Notes under the pieces: model-generated
What the model was told of the DNA's origin: nothing
Databases searched by the model: none
The model's input: only the letters and a program-made list of their open reading frames with translations
Position numbers and translations under genes: made by a program
Part shown: positions 47,725 through 60,029 of the stretch, piece after piece
Layout: every line of letters begins with the position of its first letter
Position numbering within the stretch: the first letter of the stretch is position 1
Assembly (NCBI RefSeq): GCF_001039355.2
Contig: NW_019775594.1
Span: forward strand, 3,086 to 67,085
From: Lingula anatina
Taxonomy: Eukaryota > Brachiopoda > Lingulata > Lingulida > Lingulidae
Length of the DNA stretch: 64,000 nt
Reading direction: 5' to 3'

Positions 47725-48880
47725 TTTGCACATAAATTGCCAAACAATCATACTATGTACGTAAAAGCCATGCTTTTAAAGGATCCTTTCATCCTCTTAA
47801 TGCAGCTAAATTACCAAGTTCAAACGTGTTCGTGAATGCCGCTAGTACGTGTTTGTGTTAGATATTACCAGGTGTGCCATTTATTCTTTCTGATGTGCTT
47901 CATATCTTGCAAGTACAATACACAATGGCAAATAACTGCATGGATGCAGTAATGTCATTATGTATGGAAAAATTGGATAAGAAAACAGTATTGAGTGTGG
48001 ATGTTTATGTAATCTTTGGAGGCGAATTTGTTTACAAAATATCACATACGAGCTGTGTCTAGACGTTGGACTGGAACACACTGCGTTCCCTAAAATATAT
48101 TAGTGGAAGTTCTTTAATGTAAACATTTTTCAATGTAATTTAAAATGCACCCTTCAATTGAATGTAACAACTGCAGTGAAGTGTATTTTTATGGGCTAAT
48201 TATATAACATTGTAAAGTGTACTGAACTTCAAAGTATGCTGTGGCTCAAAATGAAATATTATAATGATTTATTATATGTACCGACTGCACTAAATAAAAA
48301 ATATGTTACCTCTTACAAACAAAGGGGGGTTGTTGGTATTGTTTTCTTTTACGAGGGGGGGAGTTATTTATCAAAATAATCCTTACAAAGGAATTTTAAG
48401 GATAGACTGATAGACCTTCACCTTGGAGGTTATTTTCTTATTTTTCATCCGCCTATTCATCGTGTCTATTTACTATAAGACCCAATCCCTTTTACTTGAC
48501 TTGAATATTTTAAAACAATATTTTACAAATTCCTCATGTCGTGAACAACTTATTCATCATGAAGATGTATTCCAAAACTATGGTAATTTACCTCGAATCT
48601 TAGCATTTCCATTTTAAATAAAAGACTACATGTATATATCAAACTGGCAGTAGCGAAATAATTACTGCCATGATAAGGGCAAATGATGAAGAGACCACTC
48701 CCGCCTGTTTTTAAAATAAGATTGAAATGTCACGTGCAATTTGCTGGGGCTTGGGGTGAGTCAAAACATTGTTTCAACGTATCAGTGAACGTGCCTGGTA
48801 AAAATGCAACGACGCTGATCGCATTACCATATTGATATTTAATGAGCGCGCGCTTATCTTGCCTTGTGTGTTTTTGTTTG
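46918..48880. other. Intergenic, no gene seen
   Basis: It holds an ATT microsatellite (46918-46947), an A-rich tract at 47479, a GA tract near 47605 and a T-rich tract at 47680-47727. Only short open frames occur. An AATAAA is present near 48294. Confidence 0.6.
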
Positions 48881-48884
48881 CTTT

Positions 48885-49035
48885 AAGAAACAGCTGACTC
48901 TAATCAGATCACTTCACGTGCAAGGTCACACGCTAGCCGTCTTGTTTTTCTGGGTCACTAAAACAATGTATCAGGCCAGATTGAAATCCAGTCAGATTTT
49001 ACATCGGCCCAGACCAAATTAGAATTTCAAGATTA
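48885..49035 (+). repeat. Direct repeat, first copy
   Basis: Motifs CAGCTGACT, TCAGATCACTTCACGTGCAA, GGTCACACG and CAAATTAGAATT recur in the same order at 49680-49845. The family 2 MITE at 49218 lies between the two copies. Confidence 0.75.
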
Positions 49036-49217
49036 TAATCCATAATCAGATATTATCTTTATTTTAAAATTAACACCGGGATACAAAGCACAGTTACAAT
49101 TAAATGTCACAATTCTGTATATATTAAGTACATTCGTTTCCAAGCGGGAGGGTTATATTTAGAACTAATGACAATAACAGTTCTAGGCAAAGAAAGAAAA
49201 GGAGTAGAGTCTTTTAA

Positions 49218-49435
49218 GCCCCCTTTACACTGGACGGCGTCCTTTCTGCGTCCAGTAGTACGGCCCCATTTGAGAGTTAAAATTATAATACTTTACATGC
49301 CGATAACTGGCCGATCATTGAGCATTCATTCTGAAACAGAATCAATGCTCGTGCCTCCTTATTTAGACCACAGCGATGCCAAATTTCATGGTCGCAGTAA
49401 GGACGCAGAAAGGACGCCGTCCAGTGTAAAGGGGG
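49218..49435. mobile_element. MITE family 2, complete copy
   Basis: Inverted ends CCCCCTTTACACTGGACGGC and GACGCCGTCCAGTGTAAAGG match the copy at 35706 almost exactly, suggesting recent movement. Confidence 0.93.
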
Positions 49436-49679
49436 TATTAGTAAATATGCATTTTCTTGCTAATTCTTCACAGGAATAAATGTTTCCTTTCTCACCATAT
49501 GTCACATCAAAACTAAAAAAGTTGATGATTTTAGCAGAGATGACCAACTCTGAAAAATAAAAAAAATAACAATCTCTGAGATTTTTCAAGACTTGCGGCT
49601 TATTTGACTTACTTTACGTCGCTTATAGATTGTGATCTAGTTAAAAAAAGCAACTTTCTCTATATCGACGTTCCGTGCT

Positions 49680-49912
49680 CAACCAGCTGACTGTAAACAG
49701 ATCACATCACGTGCTAGGTCACACGTTCGCCGCCTTGGTTGTCTGGTTCATAAACAGCATTGAATGTTCAGATTGTTCAAAATCCAGCCAGGTTTTACAT
49801 CGACCCAAGCCAAATTAGAATTCAAGATTATAATATGACTGGATAGAATGAAATTTCAGTATTACAGTAGTCTACTGCGCTGGAGCATCTACTGCGTTTT
49901 CGTGCGGGAAGA
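49680..49912 (+). repeat. Direct repeat second copy plus a MITE end
   Basis: 49680-49845 repeats 48885-49035. It is followed at 49866-49909 by the right end of the repeat seen at 44326-44613 (CTACTGCGTTTTCGTGCGGG). Confidence 0.7.
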
Positions 49913-50331
49913 AGCAATTAAAGTCCCTGACGCGGAGTTAGAAGTTTGAATTGAAAATATCTTGCAGTCGAAGGTCAGTGCCACAATACAAGCAACATTC
50001 TGCTGTAAAAACTGATTTTCGTGTAGCCATTGCGTAGCCCTTATAGTGGTATCGGGCATACAGTGTAGCTGTCAAATTTGGCACACGGCAAGCACGTGTA
50101 TTGTGCACGTGTATATCTCAGGACTGAATGTTCTTTGATAAGCAAAAAATACAAAAACATTGGATTTATCTTTTATTTTCGAAGAATATTATTTATTTTT
50201 TAACTTTACATCTTAAATACAGCAAATAAAATTAAATAAAGCAGAATTAAATTTGTTTTATGTTTCATTTTGGTCTGATGACATTCAACTGCAAATTCAC
50301 TGCGGAGCAGTTCTTTTTGACTGACGGAAGC

Positions 50332-50751
50332 CTAACATGGCCGCTGTTCCTCAGAGCTAGTAAAATGACTCCAAGGTATATTTAATATTTGCAAGCTAAT
50401 TTTTACGTTGCTCTGACACTCAGGGTAAACATGCCACATATTTAATAGAAATATTATTGCGCATTTACAATTTATTAGCTTTAGGTAAGGCTGTTTTATT
50501 GATGTGCAATGGGCTGATTGCCTTAGTTGAGCAGCATATATTTTCTTATCGATTGTGTCGAATGAAAGCACGTGATCAAAATTTAAGTGCGTGTTCGTGT
50601 TCAGTATTTCTTCTGTCGATTGATGCCGTTCTTCAAGTTTGTAAGACATGCAGAGTTTACTTGGGGGTTTATGAAAGATACAACAGTTGTGGATGATATG
50701 TAGAAGGATTACAGTTCCCAGAAAAGTGGGAAGAAACGTGATGTGATTCAT
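50332..50751 (-). CDS. Unassigned 139-codon open frame
   Basis: It starts at ATG 50751 and ends at 50332. The first 25 residues are hydrophobic with few charges, so they could act as a signal peptide or membrane helix, and there are several Cys residues. No family is recognised, no splice or regulatory context supports it, and the base composition is like the surroundings. It may be a chance frame. Confidence 0.15.
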   Translation of the reverse strand: MNHITFLPTFLGTVILLHIIHNCCIFHKPPSKLCMSYKLEERHQSTEEILNTNTHLNFDHVLSFDTIDKKIYAAQLRQSAHCTSIKQPYLKLINCKCAIIFLLNMWHVYPECQSNVKISLQILNIPWSHFTSSEEQRPC

Positions 50752-50899
50752 TCCAAGGTGTTGTTTGTTTAATAAAGCTTGTTCGCCACAGCTGCTTATT
50801 GTCTGCGTTCTTTGCGGATATGATGTGATTAGAATTCATTAGACTGGATTCCATGAGACTGGATTGCTCATTAGTTTTAGTGCCCAAGGTATGTAAAAT

Positions 50900-51720
50900 G
50901 TAAAATGTTAAGGCTTGTGATATTGTGGAGCTTTACACACAAGAGCATGAAATGGTAAGAGGGAGAGTTTATGTATGTATATTTACAATATTTCATTATT
51001 TTCTGGTACATTATGAATATATGTTTTTTTTTTAGAAAAAGAAAATAAATCTAAACACTAATCTCCAATCCACCTTTCAAGCCGTCAAAGACTGGAGTTC
51101 TCGCATACATATTTGCAATTCTGTTCTTAGTTGGAGAAAGCTCTGCAGGTGGTTGTCCACTTCCAGTGCAGTTTCCGTGGTTCTTCAATTGGTTATGAGA
51201 CTTTTTTCACATAGGATACCATGTGTCTCCATTTATTACGACATTCTGCGGAACTTCTAATGGAGACTGTCACTGATGGTATTTATGTTGAAATGAATTT
51301 GAAATGAATTCCCATACTTTCACCTTTGCCTAGTTATTCAAGGTGGAAGTGTGCTTGTTCCTTATGATGTCATTATGACTTTACAAAGCTAAATAAGCAA
51401 TCAAATTTCTTCTTGGCTCGAATTGAGTTTTCTCTGCCTCTTGCTGGAAGCCTGCTTCATTTTGCAAGAAGCAGACGGCAAATGACAACAAAACACAATC
51501 CATTCTACCGGTATTTTGATGTGTTTGTCTTGATGACTGATGGAAAACATTTCATGATATGTCTGCTAAATAGCAAAAATGCGGTAGAATTATTTTCAAC
51601 GGGGAATGGTTTTGAACAATACCTGTGGCAGTATAATATTTAAGCTGAACATTTATATCGAAGTATGTAGTATTATGATCAACACATTGAAAACACATCG
51701 AAAAAGTAAATAAAATGGGT
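50900..51720. other. Intergenic, no gene seen
   Basis: Unique AT-rich DNA. A 76-codon frame at 51413-51643 is the longest, starts at a non-canonical codon in the computed frame and shows no known motif. Confidence 0.5.
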
Positions 51721-51723
51721 ATT

Positions 51724-52075
51724 TTAAAGGGATAATAACTCTTCGTATGAGATCTATATTTCACAATAAAAACCTTGTGAATAACTCATAGAAATATAAT
51801 TTATTCTGTTTTACCACAAAAACAGCAGTTATAGCTTTTATTCTGATATCTGAACTTGTCTTTAGACCACGTGACCTCCATTGATGGCTATACTCTGTTA
51901 AAATCTCTTAAGAGATTTTAACAAAAAACCAAACTTTTTAGAAAAAAACCAGGGACTAACTTTGAATGTAAAAATGGATTCATTAACCATTGGTAAGTAT
52001 GGGAAAATTGTTGTTTACTCCAGGAAAATTCATTTTTTGGCCGAAACAAAGAGTTATTATTGCTTTAAGTGTTGG
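51724..52075 (+). repeat. Interspersed repeat, family R1, best-preserved copy
   Basis: The palindrome GTTAAAATCTCTTAAGAGAT is complete here and continues as TTTAAC. Flanking blocks match 2161-2540 on both sides. The sequence just after (52080-52170) also resembles 24150-24285, so the family may be longer than marked. Confidence 0.75.
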
Positions 52076-52373
52076 CATATTTAACATGATCATATTGTGA
52101 CAGAAATGTTCGGGTCCAATTTTGGGATTCGTAGTCCGTTCCCTTAAATACGTATAGTTTGTTCAGGTAATTGCCCTTAACGCAACCTGTTAGTACCAAC
52201 TGTTCTCCACCTTATCGTACGGGACACCGAACTTCGTGTCCGGGAACACTGATTCCTATTCAGTCTCTGCGATCCCAGTGCAACAAAACCTGTGTTTCTT
52301 TGGGTAAATTATTGCAGTGCATATGGATGTTTGATATATAAAATAAAATCTGTATCGATTTTTTGTTGAAAAA

Positions 52374-52572
52374 TACGGAGGTCCCCACTGATCACTCATT
52401 TTTTTTATCTCGATCGCTCGACTTACTATCTCGAGCGCCCGACTTACTAACTTACCCGAGTTAGTAAGTCGGGCGCTCGAGATAGAGTAAGTCGAGCGCT
52501 AGAGAGAGTAAGTCGTACGATAAAAAAAATAAATAAAAAAAAAAAATTGAGTGACCCCTGCGGGGCTCCGTA
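52374..52572. mobile_element. 199-bp foldback MITE
   Basis: The ends TACGGAGGTCCCCACTGATC and, on the other strand, TACGGAGCCCCGCAGGGGTC pair imperfectly. The centre is a near-perfect palindrome (CTATCTCGAGCGCCCGACTT with its complement). GTCGAGCGC words recur through the element. Confidence 0.75.
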
Positions 52573-54510
52573 GAAAAAAGGCATTGTGACTGGCCTGTAT
52601 TTTTAACAGCTGATGCGAATCTTGCAGATATTCTAAATGGCTACTGCAACCACCCATTTCTATCATACAGCCGTTAGATCTTGAAATTACAAAATAATAA
52701 TAATCAATCAATCAATAAAAACTTTTTGATCCTGGAACCGTAAAAGCAAGAAATGTCTTGTTTGTTGCATTTTGTAGAGGTTGTCAATTACAACACTGCC
52801 AGCAGGGTCCTTTTTGTTTCCGTTGCGGTTTAGTTGTGCTGTTTCAGAGAGTAGGTGACGTCGAAATGCTCATTGTTGAAAATAAAATGTGATATTCTTC
52901 CAAACCGGAGATGCAGCCATAGTTACTAATAAACTTGAATAGGAAGAAATATACTGAGAGTCAATGAAAACCTATCACATATTTATCAAATAATATTTTC
53001 AGTTCCTTTGGCACATTAAGAAAATAACAGTTTTCGTGTGAAATATGACCCATTATTCAGTCACACAAGGTGAAATAAAGGTCAGAAAAGATCATTAAAA
53101 TGCAAGGTCACGTGATCAAATATCTTTGGTTCCACCCAGCCTCCAGCATCCCCAGTGCCAGACGTAGCATCACTGATTTTTTTTTTTTTTTTTTTTTGTC
53201 ATGTGTCATACTGGATTTGGTGACTACCTTAAATAGGCTTAATTAATCACCACATATTGAACCTGATTAATTCACACCAATCACGAGACAGGAAAAACGC
53301 ATTATTTTGTAACAGCTGATCACAAAATCACTGAAGCGGAAAATTTAAACTTCCAAGTACAAATGCACTCTCTTATGATCAAACAAGTGCATTTGAACTC
53401 GTTCATATGGTTGGAATCGATTCTCGGCAAAAAAAGTACAAGAAAGTTTTCTGATGCGTTTTCATTGACTGTCAGTATATATAGACAATATGTGACCTTG
53501 GATATGAAATTATACCTCTTTTCATCACATAATTAATTTTGCTAATTTCCCAACCCTTATATCTCCAAAAACTGACGGAAATACGCTCATAGTTACAACT
53601 GAACTTGAATACAAAGTCATATAATGAACGCCTCAAAACGTCCACATATTTAACCTTTTCCTAGTGTTCTTTACAGTAACATGAACCTCATATATTTCTC
53701 AACCCGTATTTCTCCACAACTAAAACACGTCCATCCAGAGCTACCATTAAACTTGCATAAGCTCAACCTTGCCGGTGGAGCAATACCTGGCGGCTTCGAA
53801 ACTTTAGTTGTAAATTGTAAATAATCCATCAACACAATCTCTGCGTAGAATTATCCCTAATAATAAGCTAAACATGACCTATAAAATACCAAGAAGGCAT
53901 TGTCACTACCACTACACTGACAGCAATCAATGGCGTCATAAACAAGACGAGATGTCAGTGCATAGTTGCAGCTATGCCAGAAAATATGCAGAACCGTTTA
54001 AAAACTCATAGCCGATTTTCAAAACTACTTTTTTCAAGTATTACTTTAAAAAAATATATATATTTTTTTACTGAAAAAGTTACTTTTATCTTTAAAAGTT
54101 ACTTTAACGCCTTTTTTCAATAATGGCTTAATTCAGTCGGTTTTTATCAATTTCTTCAAAACCCATGTTTTTTTCTCCCAAAATGAAGTTAACTTTCTAC
54201 AAATAAACAGATGTGCGTCTTCGGCGGTACAACTCAGAAATAGGTTAATTGGTATATGCGGGATTAGCGTGCCCCTCCACTGTATAAACCTGATCCCGTT
54301 GTCGCTGCAGTGTCGACAGTTGCTGATTCTCAGATTTGCTCTTGGATTTATTTACGCAGTAGGCCGCCAACTGAAAAAAGAGAACATATTTGTGGTGTTA
54401 ATTTTTAAAACTATCAGAAAATATTAAGGCATTTTCTTCCGTTACCATGTCTAATGTAGCATTTTAACAATAACTCTATAATAGTATGAGCTTATATTCA
54501 CCAACTACCA
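52573..54510. other. Intergenic, no gene seen
   Basis: AT-rich DNA with a poly-T run at 53178-53197. No exon with splice sites and no transposon ends were identified. Confidence 0.6.
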
Positions 54511-54516
54511 ATGTGT

Positions 54517-54762
54517 GACTGGGTACCATCTTCTAACAGGATTGGTCCATCTATAATTTTTTTTTTTTTTTTTTGATAAATTGCTTTCAGCTTAAGCGGT
54601 TGAGAAGTCTGGCATGCCTAATGAAACTGCTAAACGATCATTAACCCCCCCATAGCAGATTCAGTATGCGTGACACACATCTAAGCCGCTAAAGCGAGAA
54701 AGCGAGAATCCTCTCGGAGATAGTTCGATCCAAAGGTAGTACGATAGTCTCTGGGTATGGTC
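54517..54762. repeat. MITE family 1, abutting the TPR stop codon
   Basis: It begins GACTGGGTACCATC and ends CTCTGGGTATGGTC, the family 1 ends in the opposite orientation to the copy at 340. The inner AGCTTAAGCGGTT and AGCCGCTAAAGC words pair. Its last base coincides with the last base of the TPR stop codon on the minus strand. Confidence 0.65.
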
Positions 54763-57700
54763 TATATGACGTCATAAATCGCGTCAATACTAACCACAAC
54801 TATGACGATAAGTAAGAAGAGACCGCCCAAACTGGCGCCAAGTATGATCCAAATCAACATCTCGTCACTCGCGGCCATGGCTTCTTCTTTCACTTCACTC
54901 CTGGCGCCGAACCCCGTGTCACTGTCCACCCATATTTCTTCGTGTAACTTTCTGTATTGATCTTGAGCCTGGGATGCTTTCTTTTCCTTCCTGTAAGATC
55001 TCGCCAAACCGAGCACCGTGGCTGAAAAGGCAATTCCGATATCAGGAAACTGTACTTACATCAAGATATGACATGCATGGAATGTCAAAATTAATACACG
55101 ATATCAGCTGTTACTGCAAAATTCGTGTAGACAGTTTCCGGTAATGTTGAGACCACTTCTTGTAATGACTACAATCCATGACGTCATAACTAGATCCGCT
55201 TAAAAGACCACGCTATAAGTGCAAGTTAAATGATACCCCAATGTTTTTATATGTATATAGAATGTCTGCAAAAGTTCAATGCTTTCAAAATCAAATTCTG
55301 TAATAAATATTGGAAATTTGTTTCCTAAAATCAATCATGACATTACTTACAAAAGAATGTGGTAAGTTCAGTTTTCGATGGTATAGGATTTTAAAATACA
55401 TACCAGCTCTGTTTGGGTACATGGCCTGAGACTGGACATAGAGGGCCGTTGCTGGCTCGTTGCCGTATTCGTGCATGATGTCTCCGTAGAATTCGTAGGT
55501 TGGTATAAACAGGAGAGTGGGGCTACTTGGCAGGAGAACCATGGTGTCCTGGATGCCAGTAGCTTGCTGCATCAGTTTGAGAGCTTCTGGGGATTTACCG
55601 CCACTGGAATAGAATTTGGATGACTTTTTTTTTTTTTTTGTACACCTATATTATTCACATAACTCATTCAATTATTTATATACAAGTATGTAATTGGTTG
55701 AGTATGAAGACCAACTATGTCCAAAATTGTTAAGAAAATTACAAACCCTAAATACAAACCCTAAATTCTGAATTTATTTCATTTTTCTTTTTTTGATTGA
55801 CGTTTACTAGTATCGATCTCTTTTACGAGAGTAATTCAGAAACAAGAAACGATGAATATGAAATTGTATACCGTAAGGTATCCAACTTCTGACCATACCT
55901 GATTTCCCTAGCTGCCTGTAGTTGCAGTTTCAATATCTTCACAGCTTTGGTGACGTAATCCCAAGACGCCTTCGGTTCTGTTGCACTGATCAGAGCATCA
56001 ATACGGGAGAGAGCGTCGTTAGTTAACTGCGTAGCGTTTGCAAACTTTAATTTCATGGCTTGCATTGCCCTAGATTGTAGATAACCAGCTTCCGTAAATG
56101 ACGACCAAAACATGTCGCTTTCCAGCGGAACGTAGGCTGGAGGATCAAAAATTACCGGGCCCACCTAAGTAAGAAATGTCTTTATCACATGAAATTATTA
56201 AAATTAGTTAGACACAAAGAATTGTATCATTTATAAATAAATTAATTGATTAATCAATTGTCATCACTATTATTATTATTATTATTATTATTATTTACAA
56301 TCACTTCAACATAGTAAAATAGCACATTGGTTCATGATCATGTCCTGAGATTCTATTTTTTTTAAAGGAGACCACAAAAGTAAACAGAGGGCCGCGGAAA
56401 GAAAGACTGTTGAAAGAAAAAAGTCTTAGATATAAACTGTCAAAACAGGGAAGTAAGCACGGGTATCTAAATGCTCACGTCATAGTTTCTTGACTCCAGA
56501 TACTGGCGCGCAGCCATTCTGTACCAGGTCTGGCGGAAGAAAAGATCATCTGGTTTTGCCTGTATAACTTTGCGCATGCGCTCTAGTAATTGTGCAGCTT
56601 CTTTAAAACGGGCTTGCTGAAATAAGTATATACATGAAAAAATAAGCGATATCTGACTGCATATGAAACAAATAGATGTTGTTAAGTTAATTGAATGTTC
56701 ATATAAAAATGTGGACACTACTTGTTGCCTTTCATATATTGTATCACCCTATTCTTTAATAAACTTTACTCAATTAGCTTTGTGGCCTGAAGGAAACTTT
56801 CCACAATGTATAAGTTGCGTATACAGTTTTAGAAGGTATTGATGATGATGACGAAGGCGATGCAGATATTCTGCAAAATTAAAAACTTTAAACAGAACGC
56901 TTTTTTTTTTTTTTTTTTTTGAGGGGGATATTTACGGGGCCGGTGTAACGTAACAAAGAGAAATAGACAGTCCTCTTTTCATTCTTTTGTACAGGTAAGC
57001 TTCGTCCTGGATTTTGGTTAACTAAGATCAGGGCTCCTTAATTCGAAAGCATCGCGTTTTGCGAATATCGACATCACATAGGGGCTACAATGCAATATAC
57101 AGTATGGTGCGAATATGGGCGAGTTATAGAATCGAGACGCTTGCGCTCGGTCGCAATGCTCGATGCTTTCGAGATACAGGGCCCAGGCTAACCCTAACCA
57201 TGGAAGGCGGACTTTCTATTACACGGGCCCTCAGTTTCATTACACCGGGACTACTTACTTGTAAAAGATAATACTGTAAGTACTCAAGAGAATGATACCG
57301 GTTCCACTTGTCGTAAGAGTCGCTCCCGTTCTTTCTCTCGTTCGTGAAATCATCCCCCGCTTTCAGGGCAACTCTCTCTACCTTGACCGCTTCCTTCCAC
57401 ATCCCTAGTCTTATGTAGATGTGCGCGGGCATGTGGTCGCCGTGCGACGCCTGAGAGACTATCGTGGGGTACCTGTCAGCTGCAGCCAAGCCCTTCTCCG
57501 CCACGCCCTCTTGATGGAAGTCAAAAGCGTGTAAGGCAAAATGGAGGCCGGCGGGATGGTTGGGGTCTGCCTTCAAAAGACTGGTTAAAACGTCTCTGGC
57601 TTCGTCTAGTTTGTTGAGTTCTAGTAACGAAATTGAGTAATAGGCGGCTGCGACGTGGTCGCCTGGGTATGCCTCTACCAGGGACGCCATTTTGGTCGAA

Positions 57701-58212
57701 AAATCTTGATCTCTTTGGCGAATATTTTCGTCGGTGGCATTCTTAAAAAGAGCCCGTACGGCATCGATGTACATTGTTTCATGAGCATTCATCGTCGGGT
57801 TGTTCTCGTCCATCCGACGCAAGATGGCGTTGGCGTCGTCCGGGAAGTCGCTGTTCCACAGAAACCACTTTTTGCACAGGGCCTCGCCCCAGTATGCCAT
57901 GGCGAACGCAGGGTCCAGCTGCTGCGCCTTACGGAAAGACTCTTCGGCCAGGTCATGCCAAAATGATATCACCAGCTTCAGGCCAAAGATGAAATAATCC
58001 TGAGCATCGGCGTTGGCTGAAACGGGTAATGATACTCTAAATTAACTAAGAGATGATTACACACTTCACTTACTTAGATTTTAAGATTCTTATTATCGTT
58101 TGCTTTCATATACACCTCGTTTACTCTCTCTATTGAAAAAACGGAGTTCGTCTGAGTAAACGATAAGGTATACGTAGCAAATATGCTATTCGTATAATAA
58201 GGCAATGACTGA

Positions 58213-58255
<43 letters not shown>

Positions 58256-59062
58256 GGAAAATGTAACACAGATCCATACATACCAAATAAAGATAATTTG
58301 AAATTGTACAATCGTATTATTATAAGGTATAATATAATATAATAAATATAACTAACATTGTGTACTACTTGTACTATTTTCGTGACTCGCTGCCACTACA
58401 AAAAGTACCAAAGCTAGTAATATTTTTCTAATTGCCACGGAATATTCCGATGAATATATCCAAGGCACAGCGGAATGGCCTCGGGTCATATCTCTCGGAC
58501 GCCTGTGCACGACACCAAAATCCCAACACACACCAAAAGGCATTACGGTTGTGCAATACGTGTGTATTATACAAGGACGGATTGTCGCAGAGTGCAGTCA
58601 TGTCTACATCAGCACGTACTTTAGTGCTAAGCGCCGAACAGTAACCTATCATTATATATGGAGCCAGGCCGAGTGGATAGCCATGGACCATGTAATAGGC
58701 GACATCTTAGATGTCCTATAACTGGGTTATACAGTGTAGGCAGTTAAATGTATATTCTTCACGAGATGAGACAGCATGTATTACGTAGTGACTCTGTGTG
58801 TTTGTGAGTCTAAACAGTAAAGTTTAAGTGACTCATGAATGTTGCTTTGTAAGAGAAACTATTATATAGCAAAGTAGGACAGAGCCAAACTAGCATTTTA
58901 TCGACAAATGAAGGTATTACATTGCTGCTTTATTTAATTTATTTTTTCTTTCTTTAAACACCCTTCTTTACGTGTTTAGGTGTCAAGGTTGAGATGTCGG
59001 AGTCCGAATCTATCGATAACTGAGTGTAGAACGTTGCTGTTTTTTGTTATTTTTAAAATATT

Positions 59063-59113
<51 letters not shown>

Positions 59114-59389
59114 CTGTTTTCAATTAATCCTCTTTACCTGTTGAGGTGTCAAAGTTGACATTGTCGAGTACGTCCGAGTCTATCTATAACTGAGTGTGAA
59201 CTTTGTTGTTTTTACCATTAAAAAATATTTTATTTGTTCGTTGTTAACGCCTCCTCTTTTACCTGTTGAGGTGTCAAGGTTGACATTGCCTAGACCGTCA
59301 CTGATCTTCCTCTCCCAGGGTTCCAGAGTGCAGGACACACCTGCCGTGAGTGACACCACTGTCAAGAGCCTGAGAGTAAACTTCCACAT
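54762..59389 (-). CDS. TPR protein with signal peptide and C-terminal membrane helix
   Basis: Six exons, 59389-59263, 58016-57259, 56616-56479, 56164-55899, 55603-55404 and 55021-54762, join with consistent phases into about 582 residues. The start MWKFTLRLLTVVSLTAGVSC is a good signal peptide. Residues from about 45 carry TPR-like helices (AEESFRKAQQLDPAFAMAYW, LLELNKLDEARDVLTSLLKA) and SHGDHMPAHIYIRLGMWKEA. The last is a His-rich motif I associate with a TPR family common in bacteria and marine invertebrates. Near the C-terminus a helix (MLIWIILGASLGGLFLLIVI) predicts a type I membrane protein with a tail of about ten residues. The TPR domain would thus face the outside or a compartment lumen. 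I cannot name a function or a vertebrate counterpart. Gene structure is confident. Confidence 0.86.
56955..57250 (-). repeat. Unit B-related repeat in a TPR intron
   Basis: Read on the minus strand, CGAAGCTTACCTGTACA and GAAACTGAGGGCCCGTGTAA match landmarks at 12870-12980 and 25590-25690. Part of unit B is therefore itself an interspersed repeat. Confidence 0.65.
58203..58254. repeat. (ATT)n microsatellite in the first TPR intron
   Basis: About 15 ATT units, well away from the splice sites. Confidence 0.95.
58966..59300. repeat. Degenerate tandem copies of the TPR exon 1 donor region
   Basis: Three stretches, near 58966-59045, 59108-59212 and 59248-59300, share ACCTGTTGAGGTGTCAA and GGTTGACATTG words. 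The first two also share CTATAACTGAGTGTGAAC-like words. The right-most is the true exon 1 end and donor. A long TTTA microsatellite (59060-59112) lies between them. Confidence 0.7.
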
Positions 59390-59425
59390 GCCTGATGTCA
59401 GTGCTTGCTAGAAATAAATAAATAC

Positions 59426-59426
<1 letters not shown>

Positions 59427-59472
<46 letters not shown>
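59427..59472. repeat. (AAT)n microsatellite
   Basis: About 15 AAT units, upstream of the TPR gene start. Confidence 0.95.
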
Positions 59473-59805
59473 TTTAGAATATAAAATCTGTTCAACTGAT
59501 TCCATGCAGCTAGACTCCCTACAAAGTTGGGTGGATCTACGTAGACTAATGGTGTAAATGGGAATGAAGCGTAACATTTCACCTAGATCGATCCAACTCC
59601 GCGGAGATACTTGCTGAGTGTAATTTGACTGACAGACACGCCCCCTTGTTCCCAACGTCCTGGCGGAACACAATTTCTTGGCAACGCCAGGAGGGGGCGT
59701 GTTAATAGTTTAATCTGATTGTATCCACAGAGTCAGCGTAGGTTACCCCGGTGTTGAGTCGACCTACGCAGCAAAACCGTTGGGAAGAGCCCTTTTTATT
59801 GTGTA

Positions 59806-60022
59806 AGGGCGCATTCCCCTTTATATTTAGATCGATCTATCCCCGTGGTGAGTCTCACTAGATTACTGTCAGATAATCCGGCTTAAATGTCCATCCCGCC
59901 TACTACAAGCTGTAAGGGGGTAATTAACTTTCGTGCACACTCGGCTGACAACTATTTAGCGTGAACCCCCAGGGAGTTTGGTCGATCTAGTTGGATCGAT
60001 CTAATCTCTGGGAACGGGGTCT
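59806..60022. repeat. MITE, family 1
   Basis: It opens GGCGCATTCCCCTTT and closes CTCTGGGAACGGGGTC. Inner inverted words are AGATCGATCTA on the left and TTGGATCGATCTAA on the right. It lies just upstream of the TPR gene. Confidence 0.65.
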
Positions 60023-60029
60023 AACTGTT

